Shown one piece after another: positions 8,054 through 17,933 of a stretch of 64,000 bases of DNA. Origin of the DNA: Rhodococcus sp. 06-235-1A (GTDB taxonomy: Bacteria > Actinomycetota > Actinomycetes > Mycobacteriales > Mycobacteriaceae). Position 1 is the first letter of the stretch. Every line of letters starts with the position of its first letter. The stretch lies in NCBI RefSeq assembly GCF_002258785.1, contig NZ_NOYI01000003.1, positions 372,001-436,000 of the forward strand. Reading direction: 5' to 3'. The position numbers were made by a program, and so were the translations under genes. The notes under the pieces were generated by a model. The model was not told where the DNA came from and searched no databases. It worked only from the letters and a program-made list of their open reading frames with translations.

Positions 8054-9965
8054 ATCGGCGCTGGCCGACTTTCTCGGCAGGTATCCACCGTTCCAGGGCG
8101 CATCTCCTGCGGTAGTGGCCGACATCGCCGAGGCGGCCGTAGAACTCGACTACGCCGCCGGTGCATGGGTTGTCGGCCCTTCGCAGACGTCCGTGCCGGC
8201 CACCGCCGACACGGTATGGATGGTGCGTACCGGGCGGGTGGCGATCGTCCATCCGGAGGACGCCGCGCAGACCGACATACCGATCGACACCATCTCCCCG
8301 GGCGGTGTGTTCGGATTCTCGGCACTCCTGTCCGGCGGAACCGTCGAATTCCGTGCGCGCGCAATCGAACCGAGCATCGTTCTGCAGTTGCCCGGTGAGC
8401 TGATTCGACCGTTGTTCACAACGCCCACCGGGCTGGCGTTCCTGGCCGAAGCCGTGACCTCGGCCACCACGAATCGTAGTGGGCCGGGCGAGCGTAGTGC
8501 CGGCCGTACCGTCGGCGAACTGCTCACGGCACCAGCAGTATTCACCTCCGTCGGTACCACGGTTCGAGATGCCGTCCGGCACATGACCGAGCAGGGCAGC
8601 TCGTACGTCCTGATTCCGCTGCGAGGGTCGCGCCACGGCATCTTCACCGACCGAGACCTGCGAGTTCGTGTGGTGGCCGCCGGGATCGGCGTCGATACTC
8701 CCGTCGAGAAGGTCATGACGTCGCCTGCCGAGACGGTCACGGCGGACCGGCTGGCAGGCACGGTCCTGATGGACATGCTCGAACTGGGGCTGCGGCACAT
8801 GCCGGTGCTGTCCGATCGGGGCGAGGTTCTCGGTGTCGTGGAGGATTCCGATCTGCATGCTGCGTCCACCCGGCGCAGCTTCGTGGTCCGCCGGGCAGTG
8901 ACGTCCGCAGCGACCTCCGCCGAACTCGCCGATGCAGGAAGACTCGTCCCGCGCTTGGTGGTGGATCTGTTCCGGGGCGGAACCGACGCCATGGCGGTCA
9001 GCGCGATCCTGTCCGTCGTGGTCGACAGCCTCGTCCGCCGTGCCGTCGAGATCGAATGGTCTGCGCGGCCGGAAGTGCCGCGCGACCGGTTCGCCTGGAT
9101 CACTCTCGGAAGTGTGGCGCGTCGGGAGGCCATGCCGTCCTCCGACGTCGACAGTGCATTGACCTGGTCCGACACCACCGCGGACCCCGGCACGCGAGGA
9201 AAATCGAGCGCGGTGCCGAGAACCCGTGACGAGGCGCTGATGGACTTGGCCGCCCGCGTGCACGTGAGCCTCGACAGTGCCGGGCTTCCGTCGGACACCA
9301 ACGGTGCGGTCGCGAGTTCGCCTCGATTCGCACGCTCGGCCGGGCAATGGGAGAGGGCCGCAGCTCACTGGCTCAGCAACCCCTTCGGTGAACGCGGCAA
9401 TCCGGCAGAGGACTCCGGGCTGATCATGTCCTCGTTGATGATCGACGGCAGAGTGGTGTGGGGCCCGAGGGAACTGCACACCGTGCCCGAGGCCTACCGC
9501 CGACTCCTGGTCGATCACCCCGACGCATTGCGCTTGCAACTGCGTGATGCGCTCGCCGGCCGCGCCCGGCTCCGATCACTGCGAGACGTGCTGGCTCGGC
9601 GCGGCGGCACATTCGATCTCAAGGCCCATGCGCTGACGCCGATCGTCAACCTCGCTCGGTGGGGTGGGCTGTCGGTCGGCATCGCCTCGGCCTCCACCCC
9701 GGCGCGGCTCGCGGCGGCGTCGGGCAACGGCATGCTCTCCGAACGCGATGTCGCCACTCTGACCGAAGTGTTCGCCCTGCTGCAACGGCTCCGACTGTCG
9801 CATCAGATCGACCAGATCACCGCAGGCCACCGACCGGGTGACGTGCTCATCATGGCCGATCTGTCACCACTGGAGCGGAGTCTGCTCACCGACGGCATTC
9901 GGGAGATCGCCGCGGTGCAGCGCCGCGTCGGATACCTCGCTGCCAATGTCGGCGTGCATCGATGA
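8043..9965 (+). CDS. CNB-CBS-DUF294 putative nucleotidyltransferase signalling protein
   Basis: A 640-residue cytosolic protein with three modules. Residues about 10-125 form a cyclic-nucleotide-binding-like fold (ISPGGVFGFSALL). Residues about 155-280 form a CBS pair (ILIPLRGSRHGIFTDRDLRVRV-type repeats; HMPVLSDRGEVLGVVEDSDL). The rest is a GlnD-like DUF294 nucleotidyltransferase with its C-terminal domain; the metal site is GSVARREAMPSSDVDSAL near 355-373. The GTG start overlaps the GMC gene's stop by 11 bp, implying translational coupling. It may sense nucleotide or energy state and modify a partner protein. Neither target nor activity is known here. Relatives often sit beside acetate or alcohol metabolism genes. 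Confidence 0.86.
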   Translation: MEDRSALADFLGRYPPFQGASPAVVADIAEAAVELDYAAGAWVVGPSQTSVPATADTVWMVRTGRVAIVHPEDAAQTDIPIDTISPGGVFGFSALLSGGTVEFRARAIEPSIVLQLPGELIRPLFTTPTGLAFLAEAVTSATTNRSGPGERSAGRTVGELLTAPAVFTSVGTTVRDAVRHMTEQGSSYVLIPLRGSRHGIFTDRDLRVRVVAAGIGVDTPVEKVMTSPAETVTADRLAGTVLMDMLELGLRHMPVLSDRGEVLGVVEDSDLHAASTRRSFVVRRAVTSAATSAELADAGRLVPRLVVDLFRGGTDAMAVSAILSVVVDSLVRRAVEIEWSARPEVPRDRFAWITLGSVARREAMPSSDVDSALTWSDTTADPGTRGKSSAVPRTRDEALMDLAARVHVSLDSAGLPSDTNGAVASSPRFARSAGQWERAAAHWLSNPFGERGNPAEDSGLIMSSLMIDGRVVWGPRELHTVPEAYRRLLVDHPDALRLQLRDALAGRARLRSLRDVLARRGGTFDLKAHALTPIVNLARWGGLSVGIASASTPARLAAASGNGMLSERDVATLTEVFALLQRLRLSHQIDQITAGHRPGDVLIMADLSPLERSLLTDGIREIAAVQRRVGYLAANVGVHR

Positions 9966-9989
9966 CCGCCAACGACCAGACTGTGTGCC

Positions 9990-12668
9990 GTGACCACCAA
10001 TCCCGTGAGCGTTCCCACCCCGTCCACCGTCGAACACAATCGGTTGGCCGAATCGCCCGGAGTCAGCGGACCGTGGCGCCAGTGGGGTCCGTATCTGGCG
10101 GGACGGCAGTGGGGCACAGTGCGCGAGGACTACTCCGAGGACGGGAACGCCTGGGCGTCGTTCCCGTTCGATCAGGCGCACAAGCGGGCCTACCGCTGGG
10201 GTGAGGACGGGATCGGCGGCATCTGCGACCGCTTCGGGTTCCTCAACTTCTCGTTCGCACTGTGGAACCGCAAGGATCCGATCCTCAAGGAACGTCTGTT
10301 CGGTCTTGCCAACGAAGAGGGCAATCACGGCGAGGACGTCAAGGAGTATTTCTGGGCCGTGGACGGAACACCGACCCACAGCTGGATGCAATGGCTCTAC
10401 CGCTATCCGCACGCGGAGTATCCCTACGCCCATCTGCGAGAAGAGAATGCCCGACGCGGGCGTGACGACCGCGAATACGAGTTGGCCGACACGGGCATCC
10501 TCGAAGAGAACAGGTTCTTCGACGTCCAGGTCACGTACGCGAAGGCCTCGCCCGACGACATCTGCATCACCATTTCCATCACCAACCACGGGCCCGAGTC
10601 GGCATCGGTCGATCTACTGCCGCACCTGTGGTTGCGCAACACCTGGTCCTGGGGACGCGACGACCGCGGCGGCACTCTGGCCCAGCTGACCCCGCCGGAT
10701 CTGCTGGCGGGTGGCCTCGAGGCCATCGCCGTCGATCACGGTTTTCTCGGTCGCTACTACCTCAGTGCCGAGGGCACGCCGTCAGTGTTGTTCTGCGACA
10801 ACGAAACCAACGCAGAGGCACTGTGGGGTCAGGAGAACGTCTCGGCCTACCCCAAGGACGGCATCGGCCGTCGCGTCGTGGACGACGAGCTCGGTGCGGT
10901 CAACCCCGAGCAGACCGGAACGAAGGCTGCGTTCTGGTACCGGTTCGACGACATCGCCCCCGGCGCAACGGAATCGGTGAAGCTGCGGTTGTCGCCCAAC
11001 CGGCCGGACGAGCAGACCTTCGGAGCCGGGTTCGACGCCGTGAACATCGATCGTCGGGTCGAGGCGGACGAGTTCTACGGAGCGGTGATCGGTGCCGACC
11101 TCACCGACACCGACCGGCATGTGGCGCGGCGTGCCTATGCGGGGTTGCTGTGGACCAAGCAGCTCTACCGGTACGACGTCGACGAGTGGATCGAGGGCGA
11201 CAAGGTCGGCGCGCCGGCACCGGAATCGAGACAGGATCCGGGTGGGCGCAACGCGCACTGGCGTCACCTGGCGTTGGCCGATGTGATCTCGATGCCCGAC
11301 GAATGGGAATACCCGTGGTTTGCGGCCTGGGACTTGGCCTTTCACGCGATTCCGCTGGCCCACGTCGACGCCGATTTCGCCAAGGAGCAGTTGGTGTTGA
11401 TGTGCAGGGAGTGGGCCATGCACCCCAACGGCCAACTCCCGGCGTACGAATGGGAGTTCGGCGACGTCAACCCGCCCGTGCACGCCTGGGCTGCATGGCA
11501 CGTCTACCGCATCGACGGATACCGTGATCGCGAATTCCTGGTGCGGGTGTTCACCAAGCTGCTGCTCAACTTCGCCTGGTGGGTCAACCGCAAGGACTCC
11601 GAAGGCTCGAACATATTCGAGGGTGGATTCCTCGGAATGGACAACATCGGTTTGTTCAATCGATCCGCACCGCTGCCACCCGGCTTCCGGCTCGAGCAGT
11701 CCGACGCGACGAGCTGGATGGCGTTCTACTGCCAGCAGATGTTCAAGATTGCCCTCGAACTCGCCCGACACGACAGCGCCTGGGACGACGTCGCGACCAA
11801 ATTCTTCTCGCACTTCCTCTCGATTGCGAAAGCGGTCAATTCGTTCGGTTCACAGCACATTTCGTTGTGGCACGAAGAGGACGGGTTCTTCTACGACGTC
11901 CTCGTCCAGCCCGAGGGCGACGCGGTGCCGATGCGAGTTCGGTCCATGGTGGGTCTGCTGCCCATCCTCGGTGCCACCGAGATTCCGCCGTGGGTCGAGG
12001 AAGAATGCCCCGATCTCACCGCCCGCCTCCGGTGGATCCAGCGTCGGCGACCCGAGATGGTCAGTCCACTGCTGGCGCGGCGTGAGAACGGTGAGGTCCG
12101 GATGCTGCTGACACTCGTTCAGCCCGAGCGGCTCAAACGCATCCTTTCTCGGATGTTCGATTCCGAGGAGTTCCTGTCGCAGTTCGGAATTCGATCGCTC
12201 TCGGCGTCCTATCGCGAACCGGTCACTTTCGACGTGGACGGTCGCAGTCTGTCCATCGAGTACGAACCGGGGGAGTCTCGCACCGGAATGTTCGGCGGGA
12301 ACTCGAACTGGCGCGGCCCGGTGTGGTTCCCGGTGAACGTGTTGCTCGCCGACAAGCTCCGCGCATACGGCCGGTACTACGGCGACTCGTTCACCATCGA
12401 GATCCCCACCGGTTCGGGCAACCACCGCACCCTCACCGACGCGGCCGATCTGATCGACAACGGTCTCGCCGGACTGTTCCGGCCGGTGGACGGCAAGCGG
12501 CCTGCCGACGGCAATCGCATCGAATCCAGTGCCGACCCGCTGTGGAGCGAGCACCCCAGTTTCAACGAGTACTTCGACGGGGACACCGGAGAGGGACTCG
12601 GGGCCACCCACCAAACGGGGTGGACGGCGCTGGTTGCACACCTGCTCAGGCCGCGTCTGCCGCTGTGA
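9990..12668 (+). CDS. MGH1-like (GH63-type) glucosidase
   Basis: An 892-residue cytosolic glycosidase of the MGH1/GH63 clan, with an (alpha/alpha)6-barrel C-terminal domain. Diagnostic segments are the N-terminal [15 protein letters not shown], the central [18 protein letters not shown] (about residues 440-457), [11 protein letters not shown] near 630 and [14 protein letters not shown] near 770. These match the actinobacterial mannosylglycerate/glucosylglycerate-hydrolase-like and oligosaccharide-glucosidase group, probably acting on alpha-glucosides. No signal peptide is seen. The GTG start lies 25 bp after the DUF294 gene and may be in the same transcript. The exact substrate (glucosylglycerate, trehalose-like or glycogen-derived) is not decided by sequence. 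Confidence 0.85.
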   Translation: MTTNPVSVPTPSTVEHNRLAESPGVSGPWRQWGPYLAGRQWGTVREDYSEDGNAWASFPFDQAHKRAYRWGEDGIGGICDRFGFLNFSFALWNRKDPILKERLFGLANEEGNHGEDVKEYFWAVDGTPTHSWMQWLYRYPHAEYPYAHLREENARRGRDDREYELADTGILEENRFFDVQVTYAKASPDDICITISITNHGPESASVDLLPHLWLRNTWSWGRDDRGGTLAQLTPPDLLAGGLEAIAVDHGFLGRYYLSAEGTPSVLFCDNETNAEALWGQENVSAYPKDGIGRRVVDDELGAVNPEQTGTKAAFWYRFDDIAPGATESVKLRLSPNRPDEQTFGAGFDAVNIDRRVEADEFYGAVIGADLTDTDRHVARRAYAGLLWTKQLYRYDVDEWIEGDKVGAPAPESRQDPGGRNAHWRHLALADVISMPDEWEYPWFAAWDLAFHAIPLAHVDADFAKEQLVLMCREWAMHPNGQLPAYEWEFGDVNPPVHAWAAWHVYRIDGYRDREFLVRVFTKLLLNFAWWVNRKDSEGSNIFEGGFLGMDNIGLFNRSAPLPPGFRLEQSDATSWMAFYCQQMFKIALELARHDSAWDDVATKFFSHFLSIAKAVNSFGSQHISLWHEEDGFFYDVLVQPEGDAVPMRVRSMVGLLPILGATEIPPWVEEECPDLTARLRWIQRRRPEMVSPLLARRENGEVRMLLTLVQPERLKRILSRMFDSEEFLSQFGIRSLSASYREPVTFDVDGRSLSIEYEPGESRTGMFGGNSNWRGPVWFPVNVLLADKLRAYGRYYGDSFTIEIPTGSGNHRTLTDAADLIDNGLAGLFRPVDGKRPADGNRIESSADPLWSEHPSFNEYFDGDTGEGLGATHQTGWTALVAHLLRPRLPL

Positions 12669-12740
12669 GGGCCTGCGGCCCACGTGCACGGAAACTCGTA
12701 GCCCACTACGAAGTTCCACGCACATGCGGCGCAGCCGCAT
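12669..12740. repeat. Composite inverted-repeat element (REP-like)
   Basis: Three hairpins fill the gap between the glucosidase and alcohol dehydrogenase genes. GGGCC-TGC-GGCCC is at 12669-12681. An 18-nt arm at 12684-12701 pairs with 12706-12723 (14 of 18 positions, loop CCCA). A perfect 7-bp palindrome ATGCGGC-GCA-GCCGCAT is at 12724-12740. The flanks also show weaker symmetry, so the whole may be one degenerate 72-bp palindrome. It could terminate the upstream transcript; the last palindrome abuts the adh -10 element and could also act as an operator. Confidence 0.6.
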
Positions 12741-12751
12741 AGTCTGGCGGG

Positions 12752-13858
12752 ATGAAGATTCGCGGCGCAGTACTCGAAGAAATCGGCCGATCCCGTCCCT
12801 TCGCGGACTCGCATCCCATCACCGTCTCGGACCTCGAGCTCGGCTCGCCTGGCGAGGGTGAACTGCTGGTCCGAATCGAAGCTGCGGGCCTGTGTCACTC
12901 GGATCTGTCGGTGGTCGACGGCAATCGAGTGCGTCCGGTCCCGATGTTGCTCGGCCACGAGGCGGCCGGGCGGGTCGAGGAAGTCGGGGCGGGCGTCGAC
13001 GACATCGCGATCGGCACCCGCGTCGTCATGACGTTCCTACCGCGCTGCGGCGAATGTGCCGGGTGCGCCACCGACGGCCAGATGCCCTGCATCACCGGCA
13101 GCGCGTCGAACAATGCCGGCACGCTGCTCGGCGGTGGCATCAAGTTGCACCGCGACGGCGAGGAGGTCAAGCATCACCTCGGAGTCTCCGGATTCGCCAC
13201 CCACGCGGTGGTCAGCCGAAAGTCGGTGGTGGCGGTCGAGGACGACATCCCGGCCGATATCGCAGCCGTCCTCGGTTGTGCGGTACTGACCGGCGGCGGC
13301 GCGGTCCTCAACGCCGGAACTCCGAAGCCAGGACAGTCGGTGATGGTGGTGGGCCTCGGCGGAGTCGGCATGGCGGCGGTACTGACGGCGGTATCGATCG
13401 GTGCGGGTGAGGTCATCGGCGTCGACGGCGTTCCCGACAAGCTTTCCACCGCAACCGATCTGGGTGCAACACAGGTCTACTTGCCGGCCGAGCTCGTCGA
13501 GAAGGGCATCAAGGCCGACATCGTCATCGAGGCGGCAGGCAATGCCCGCGCCTTCGAGACTGCGGTCGCGGCAACGGCTCCCGGCGGCAAGACCATCACC
13601 GTCGGCCTGCCCGCACCCGACGCCCGCTCGTCCATCTCCCCCTTGGGCCTGGTGGCGGAAGCTCGCACGATCATCGGCAGCTATCTGGGTTCCGCCGTGC
13701 CGGCCCGCGATATTCCGACCTACGCCCAGATGTGGCGCGAGGGACGGCTTCCCGTCGAGAAGCTGATCTCCTCGCGCATCACGTTGGACGAGATCAACCG
13801 TGGTATGGACGAATTGGCCGACGGCAACGCGATCCGTCAGGTCATCGTCTTCGACTGA
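12752..13858 (+). CDS. Zinc-dependent alcohol dehydrogenase (MDR family)
   Basis: A 368-residue medium-chain dehydrogenase. Catalytic zinc ligands are in AAGLCHSDLSV (Cys near 48) and LLGHEAAG (His-Glu near 69). The structural zinc lobe CGECAGC...MPC is near residues 97-112. A Rossmann motif VVGLGGVGMAA (about 194-204) is followed by an acidic residue (GVDG), favouring NAD. TAGTCT at 12740-12745 lies 6 nt before the ATG, so the transcript is probably leaderless and separate from the glucosidase gene. The ABC ATPase gene converges on it, 3 bp away. The natural alcohol is unknown; a role beside the choline-like module is only suggested by position. Confidence 0.93.
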   Translation: MKIRGAVLEEIGRSRPFADSHPITVSDLELGSPGEGELLVRIEAAGLCHSDLSVVDGNRVRPVPMLLGHEAAGRVEEVGAGVDDIAIGTRVVMTFLPRCGECAGCATDGQMPCITGSASNNAGTLLGGGIKLHRDGEEVKHHLGVSGFATHAVVSRKSVVAVEDDIPADIAAVLGCAVLTGGGAVLNAGTPKPGQSVMVVGLGGVGMAAVLTAVSIGAGEVIGVDGVPDKLSTATDLGATQVYLPAELVEKGIKADIVIEAAGNARAFETAVAATAPGGKTITVGLPAPDARSSISPLGLVAEARTIIGSYLGSAVPARDIPTYAQMWREGRLPVEKLISSRITLDEINRGMDELADGNAIRQVIVFD

Positions 13859-13861
13859 GCA

Positions 13862-14650
13862 TCAGCTGCGGGAGGCGGTGGCGACCCAACGGCCGCGTTG
13901 CTTCGAAATCTCGATCGGATGGTCGAAGCAGACGCTGATGTTCTCGGTGGTCAGCACCGCGTCGATGGTTCCCTGCGCCAACACCTTTCCGTCGCGGATG
14001 AGCAGGGCGTGGGTGGTCGAGACCGGAATTTCTTCGAGGTGATGCGTCACCAGAATGCTCGCCAGGGTCGGGTGCTCGGCCCGCAACGCGTCGAGCGCGC
14101 TGAGGAGCTGTTCGCGGGCAGCGAGATCGAGTCCGGTGGCGGGCTCGTCGAGCAGCAACACTGCGGGGTCGGGGAGCAGGGCGCGCGCGATGAGCGCTCG
14201 GCCACGTTCGCCCTGGGAGAGCGTGTGCCACGATGCCTCGGTGCGATGGGCGACACCGAGGGATTCGATCAGCCGGTGGGCACGTGCGATCTGTTCCTCG
14301 GTGGCCGACCACCTCGGGATCAGGTCGGGAGTGTTGGTCAGCCCGGTCAGCACCACCTGGAACAGCGTCAGCGAAGCCTCGATCTTCAACCGCGGGTCGA
14401 CGTGGCCGATGTGTGTGCGCAGTTCACGCATGTCCACCCGCCCGAGGCGATGACCGAGAACGTGCACGGCGCCGTGCGTGGGATGGACGACGGCTCCCAG
14501 CAAGCTGAGCAGTGTGCTTTTGCCTGCGCCGTTCGCACCGAGCAACACCCAGTGCTCGCCCTCCTCGACCCGCATCGTGGCGTCGCTGAGCAGGTATCGG
14601 CCGCCGCGGACGAGATCGACTCGGTCGGCGAACAGGACGCTTGATGTCAC
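13862..14650 (-). CDS. Stand-alone ABC transporter ATP-binding protein
   Basis: A 262-residue single ABC ATPase. Walker A is GANGAGKST, the signature LSQGERGRALIARAL, and Walker B LLLDEPATGLD, followed by the H-loop VTHHLEEI. No permease or binding-protein gene lies next to it, so its partner is unknown. The family resembles the ModF/YlmA-type single ATPases. I chose the GTG at 14650: TACGGT sits 6 nt upstream on this strand, a leaderless arrangement. A longer frame to 14791 would overlap dapB and adds an unlikely N-terminus. Confidence 0.86.
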   Translation of the reverse strand: MTSSVLFADRVDLVRGGRYLLSDATMRVEEGEHWVLLGANGAGKSTLLSLLGAVVHPTHGAVHVLGHRLGRVDMRELRTHIGHVDPRLKIEASLTLFQVVLTGLTNTPDLIPRWSATEEQIARAHRLIESLGVAHRTEASWHTLSQGERGRALIARALLPDPAVLLLDEPATGLDLAAREQLLSALDALRAEHPTLASILVTHHLEEIPVSTTHALLIRDGKVLAQGTIDAVLTTENISVCFDHPIEISKQRGRWVATASRS

Positions 14651-14690
14651 CGGACGACCGTAGCTGCCGCGGCGAACGGTGGAGAAGTAG

Positions 14691-15500
<810 letters not shown>

Positions 15501-15511
15501 GCTGATCGACG

Positions 15512-15970
15512 GTGAACAAAACGACAAAGGTCCTCGCCATCATCACGGTGATGGTGCTGGTCCTCGGCTTCTACTTCTTTCTGCTCGGCCAGCGCGGTGT
15601 GACGTTGATCCAGAACGGTGGCGTGGCAAGTATCTCCCTGGGGATCGGGGTCCTGCTGCTGCCGATACTCGGGTTGTGGATCGTGTGGGCCACCCTCAAA
15701 GCCGGCTTCGACCACCAGCGGCTGGCCTCTCGCATCCACGAGGAAGGCCTCGAACTCGACGTCTCGGATCTTCCGCGAAGGCCGTCGGGACGGATCGAGC
15801 GTGATGCCGCCGACGAACTCTTCCAGCAGATCAAGACCGAGTGGGAGAAGGATCCGGACAACTGGCGCAACTCCTACCGATTGGCTCGCGCCTACGACTA
15901 CGCGGGCGACCGTGGGCGGGCTCGCGAGACGATGAAACGTGCTGTGGCACTGGAACGGGCAGAGAGCTGA
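15512..15970 (+). CDS. Conserved membrane protein with TPR-like C-terminus
   Basis: A 152-residue protein with two N-terminal hydrophobic segments (about residues 7-26 and 38-62) and a soluble C-terminal half. The end, FQQIKTEWEKDPDNWR followed by ARAYDYAGDRGRARE, reads like one tetratricopeptide unit. It starts 11 bp after dapB and is followed 6 bp later by a flavodoxin-like gene. The same order is found next to mycobacterial dapB (Rv2772c position, from memory). Function is unknown; the soluble part may be a protein-interaction platform at the membrane. Confidence 0.85.
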   Translation: MNKTTKVLAIITVMVLVLGFYFFLLGQRGVTLIQNGGVASISLGIGVLLLPILGLWIVWATLKAGFDHQRLASRIHEEGLELDVSDLPRRPSGRIERDAADELFQQIKTEWEKDPDNWRNSYRLARAYDYAGDRGRARETMKRAVALERAES

Positions 15971-15976
15971 CGCAGC

Positions 15977-16429
15977 GTGACGCGCACGCTACTGGTCGTT
16001 CATCACACCCCGAGCCCGCTCACTCGTGAGTTGCTCGAGTCGGTTCTCGCCGGCGCGAACGACCCCGAGATCAGCGGTGTGCACGTGCGCAGTGTGCCCG
16101 CTCTCGGGGCGACCGTTCCGGACGTTCTCGATGCCGACGGTTTCCTCTTCGGAACGCCGGCCAACTTCGGTTACATGAGCGGGGCGCTCAAGCACTTCTT
16201 CGACACCGTGTACTACCCGTGCCTGGACGCGGTTGCCGGAAAGCCCTACGGCGCATGGGTTCACGGCAACAACGACACCGTTGGTGCCGCGCGCGGTATC
16301 GAAACCATTGCGTCGGGTTGGGGACTGGAGAAGGTGTTCGAAACCGTGCACCTCGAAGCAGGCGGCAAGGCTGCGCGCGAACGATGCTACGAATTGGGCG
16401 GCACAGTCGCCGCCGGTCTGTCCGACTGA
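15977..16429 (+). CDS. Flavodoxin-like / NAD(P)H-dependent oxidoreductase family protein
   Basis: A 150-residue flavodoxin-fold protein. The N-terminal strand-loop LLVVHHTPSPLTRELLE is an FMN-phosphate loop in the WrbA/NADPH-dependent FMN reductase style. ADGFLFGTPANFGYMSGALKHFFDTVYY is the second flavin-contact loop. It follows the membrane gene by 6 bp in the dapB operon, matching the Rv2771c position as I recall it. It probably binds FMN; the electron acceptor is unknown. Confidence 0.88.
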   Translation: MTRTLLVVHHTPSPLTRELLESVLAGANDPEISGVHVRSVPALGATVPDVLDADGFLFGTPANFGYMSGALKHFFDTVYYPCLDAVAGKPYGAWVHGNNDTVGAARGIETIASGWGLEKVFETVHLEAGGKAARERCYELGGTVAAGLSD

Positions 16430-16445
16430 CGGTTACGATCCCAGC

Positions 16446-17351
16446 ATGGATTTCGACCGGTATGTCCGATTTCTGCCCGAGCAGTATCGGTCGGTAGCGG
16501 GGGACCGCCCCGAGTCGACGTATTGGATGTGGGGGAAGACGCGCGTCCATGTGGCGCGCGCTGCTCGGCCCGAATCCAAGGTCCGTGTCATGGCCCTGCA
16601 CGGTGCCGGGGGTTACTCCGGTCTGCTGTGGCCATACGCCGCCATAGCCGCCCGTGAGGGTTTCGAGGTGATGTGTCCCGACCTGCCCTTGTACGGCGAT
16701 ACGGTCGTGCCGGACCCGCCGGCGGTGCGTTATCGAGATTGGATCGACCTCCTCTGTGACCTGGTCGTCGCGGAGAATGCGATCGACGAACGCCCACTGA
16801 TCCTGTTCGGTGCCAGTATGGGAGGCATGCTCGCGTACGAGGTTGCGCACCGAACGGGATTGGTGGACAGGGTGATTGCCACCTGCCTGCTCGATCCGGC
16901 CGATCCTCGGGCCCGTAGAGCGGCGGCACGGTTCGACGCGCTCGGCGGGCCGGCACCACAACTGCTTCGTCTGCTCGCGGCCGTCGCGGGCCGCGTGAAA
17001 ATTCCCGTCAGGTGGATGGCCGATATGGCGAACATGAGCCTCGACTCGGAGCTGTCCGAGCTCTGCTCAGGTGACCCGAAAGGCGGTGGGGTTCGTGTTC
17101 CGATCGGCTTCCTTGCGAGTTTCTTCGGCTACTCGCACATCCGACCCGAGGACTACGACGGTCCGCCGGTCCTGCTGACCCACCCGGCCGAGGACCGGTG
17201 GACCCCGCCGGACGTCAGCATCCGATTTCTCGAGCGCATTCGGTCCGACACCGAGATCGTGATGCTGGACGGGTGCGGGCACCTCCCCGTCGAGGAGCCG
17301 GGTCTGACCCAGCTCGCCGGTGCGCTGCGGGCGGTTCTGCGGACATACTGA
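16446..17351 (+). CDS. Alpha/beta hydrolase
   Basis: A 301-residue alpha/beta-fold hydrolase. The oxyanion region ALHGAGGYSGLLWP is near residue 52. The nucleophile elbow is GASMGGML with Ser near residue 123, and the C-terminal His lies in DGCGHLPVEEPG near 280. An acid residue fits HPAEDRWTPP near 245. I used the ATG at 16446, preceded by TACGAT at 16434-16439 with 6 nt spacing, a leaderless pattern. A longer frame from 16233 overlaps the flavodoxin-like gene and is rejected. The substrate is unknown. Confidence 0.87.
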   Translation: MDFDRYVRFLPEQYRSVAGDRPESTYWMWGKTRVHVARAARPESKVRVMALHGAGGYSGLLWPYAAIAAREGFEVMCPDLPLYGDTVVPDPPAVRYRDWIDLLCDLVVAENAIDERPLILFGASMGGMLAYEVAHRTGLVDRVIATCLLDPADPRARRAAARFDALGGPAPQLLRLLAAVAGRVKIPVRWMADMANMSLDSELSELCSGDPKGGGVRVPIGFLASFFGYSHIRPEDYDGPPVLLTHPAEDRWTPPDVSIRFLERIRSDTEIVMLDGCGHLPVEEPGLTQLAGALRAVLRTY

Positions 17352-17352
17352 C

Positions 17353-17796
17353 TCAGTCGGATTCGGCGGGGGAGTCCGTGCGCAGAACGTCGTCGGCAGG
17401 GATCGGCAGCGGAACCTCGAGTAGCCGCTCCGGCCAACTCGGGTACGCGGGCCTGATCCACACCCGGTTGTCGTCGAGTTGTGTCATCAATACCCGCCGC
17501 CACGGCCAATCGTCCTGCGGTGTCGACAGATCGGTCTCGGACTCCAATGGCAGGGGTGCCTTCGTCCAATGTGGAGCCGACAGCGATGCCAGACCGCGAT
17601 CCTCGAGGTGGGCGATCGCGGTCTCGATCGGGACACCCTGCGCAACGGTGATTCCGGCGGGATTGACGGCATCGACCAGATAGCCCTCGTCGTATTCGTC
17701 TCGAGTGTTCGATTCGTGCGCGACTGTCCACCCGATCACTTCGCCGTCCGAGGCCCGTCTCACCGGCAATCTGCTGCGCCACCGCTCGATGTCCAC
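17353..17796 (-). CDS. Hypothetical protein, 147 residues
   Basis: A soluble acidic protein rich in Trp and Pro, without signal peptide or membrane segment. Local motifs such as VIGWTVAHESNTRDEYDEGY and TAIAHLEDRGLASL do not match a family I know. The GTG start at 17796 is preceded by TATCCT with 7 nt spacing on this strand, so it is likely expressed as a leaderless mRNA. It converges on the hydrolase gene with 1 bp between them. Homologues in related actinobacteria are expected, but no function can be given. Confidence 0.75.
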   Translation of the reverse strand: MDIERWRSRLPVRRASDGEVIGWTVAHESNTRDEYDEGYLVDAVNPAGITVAQGVPIETAIAHLEDRGLASLSAPHWTKAPLPLESETDLSTPQDDWPWRRVLMTQLDDNRVWIRPAYPSWPERLLEVPLPIPADDVLRTDSPAESD

Positions 17797-17879
17797 TGTC
17801 TCGAGGATACGCGGGTCAGGAAAGTGAGTTCGGTCAAGAAACTATCTCTGGTTGTGAGCATGCAGACCGGTGCCCGTGT

Positions 17880-17908
17880 TTGACTGCAGGGAATAGTTGA
17901 ATTATGTA
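17880..17908 (+). promoter_or_regulatory. Vegetative promoter of the OFA transporter gene
   Basis: TTGACT at 17880-17885 and TATGTA at 17903-17908 are separated by 17 bp, close to the primary sigma-factor consensus. Transcription would begin near 17914. This leaves a short leader containing AAGGGA before the ATG at 17934, and it rules out the upstream ATG at 17904, which lies inside the -10. Confidence 0.68.
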
Positions 17909-17933
17909 CCGCACTCCATACCAAGGGATTTCG

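Noticed and set aside
8001..9539. A 512-codon minus-strand frame
   Set aside because: Antisense to the CNB-CBS-DUF294 gene; no motif and biased shadow composition.
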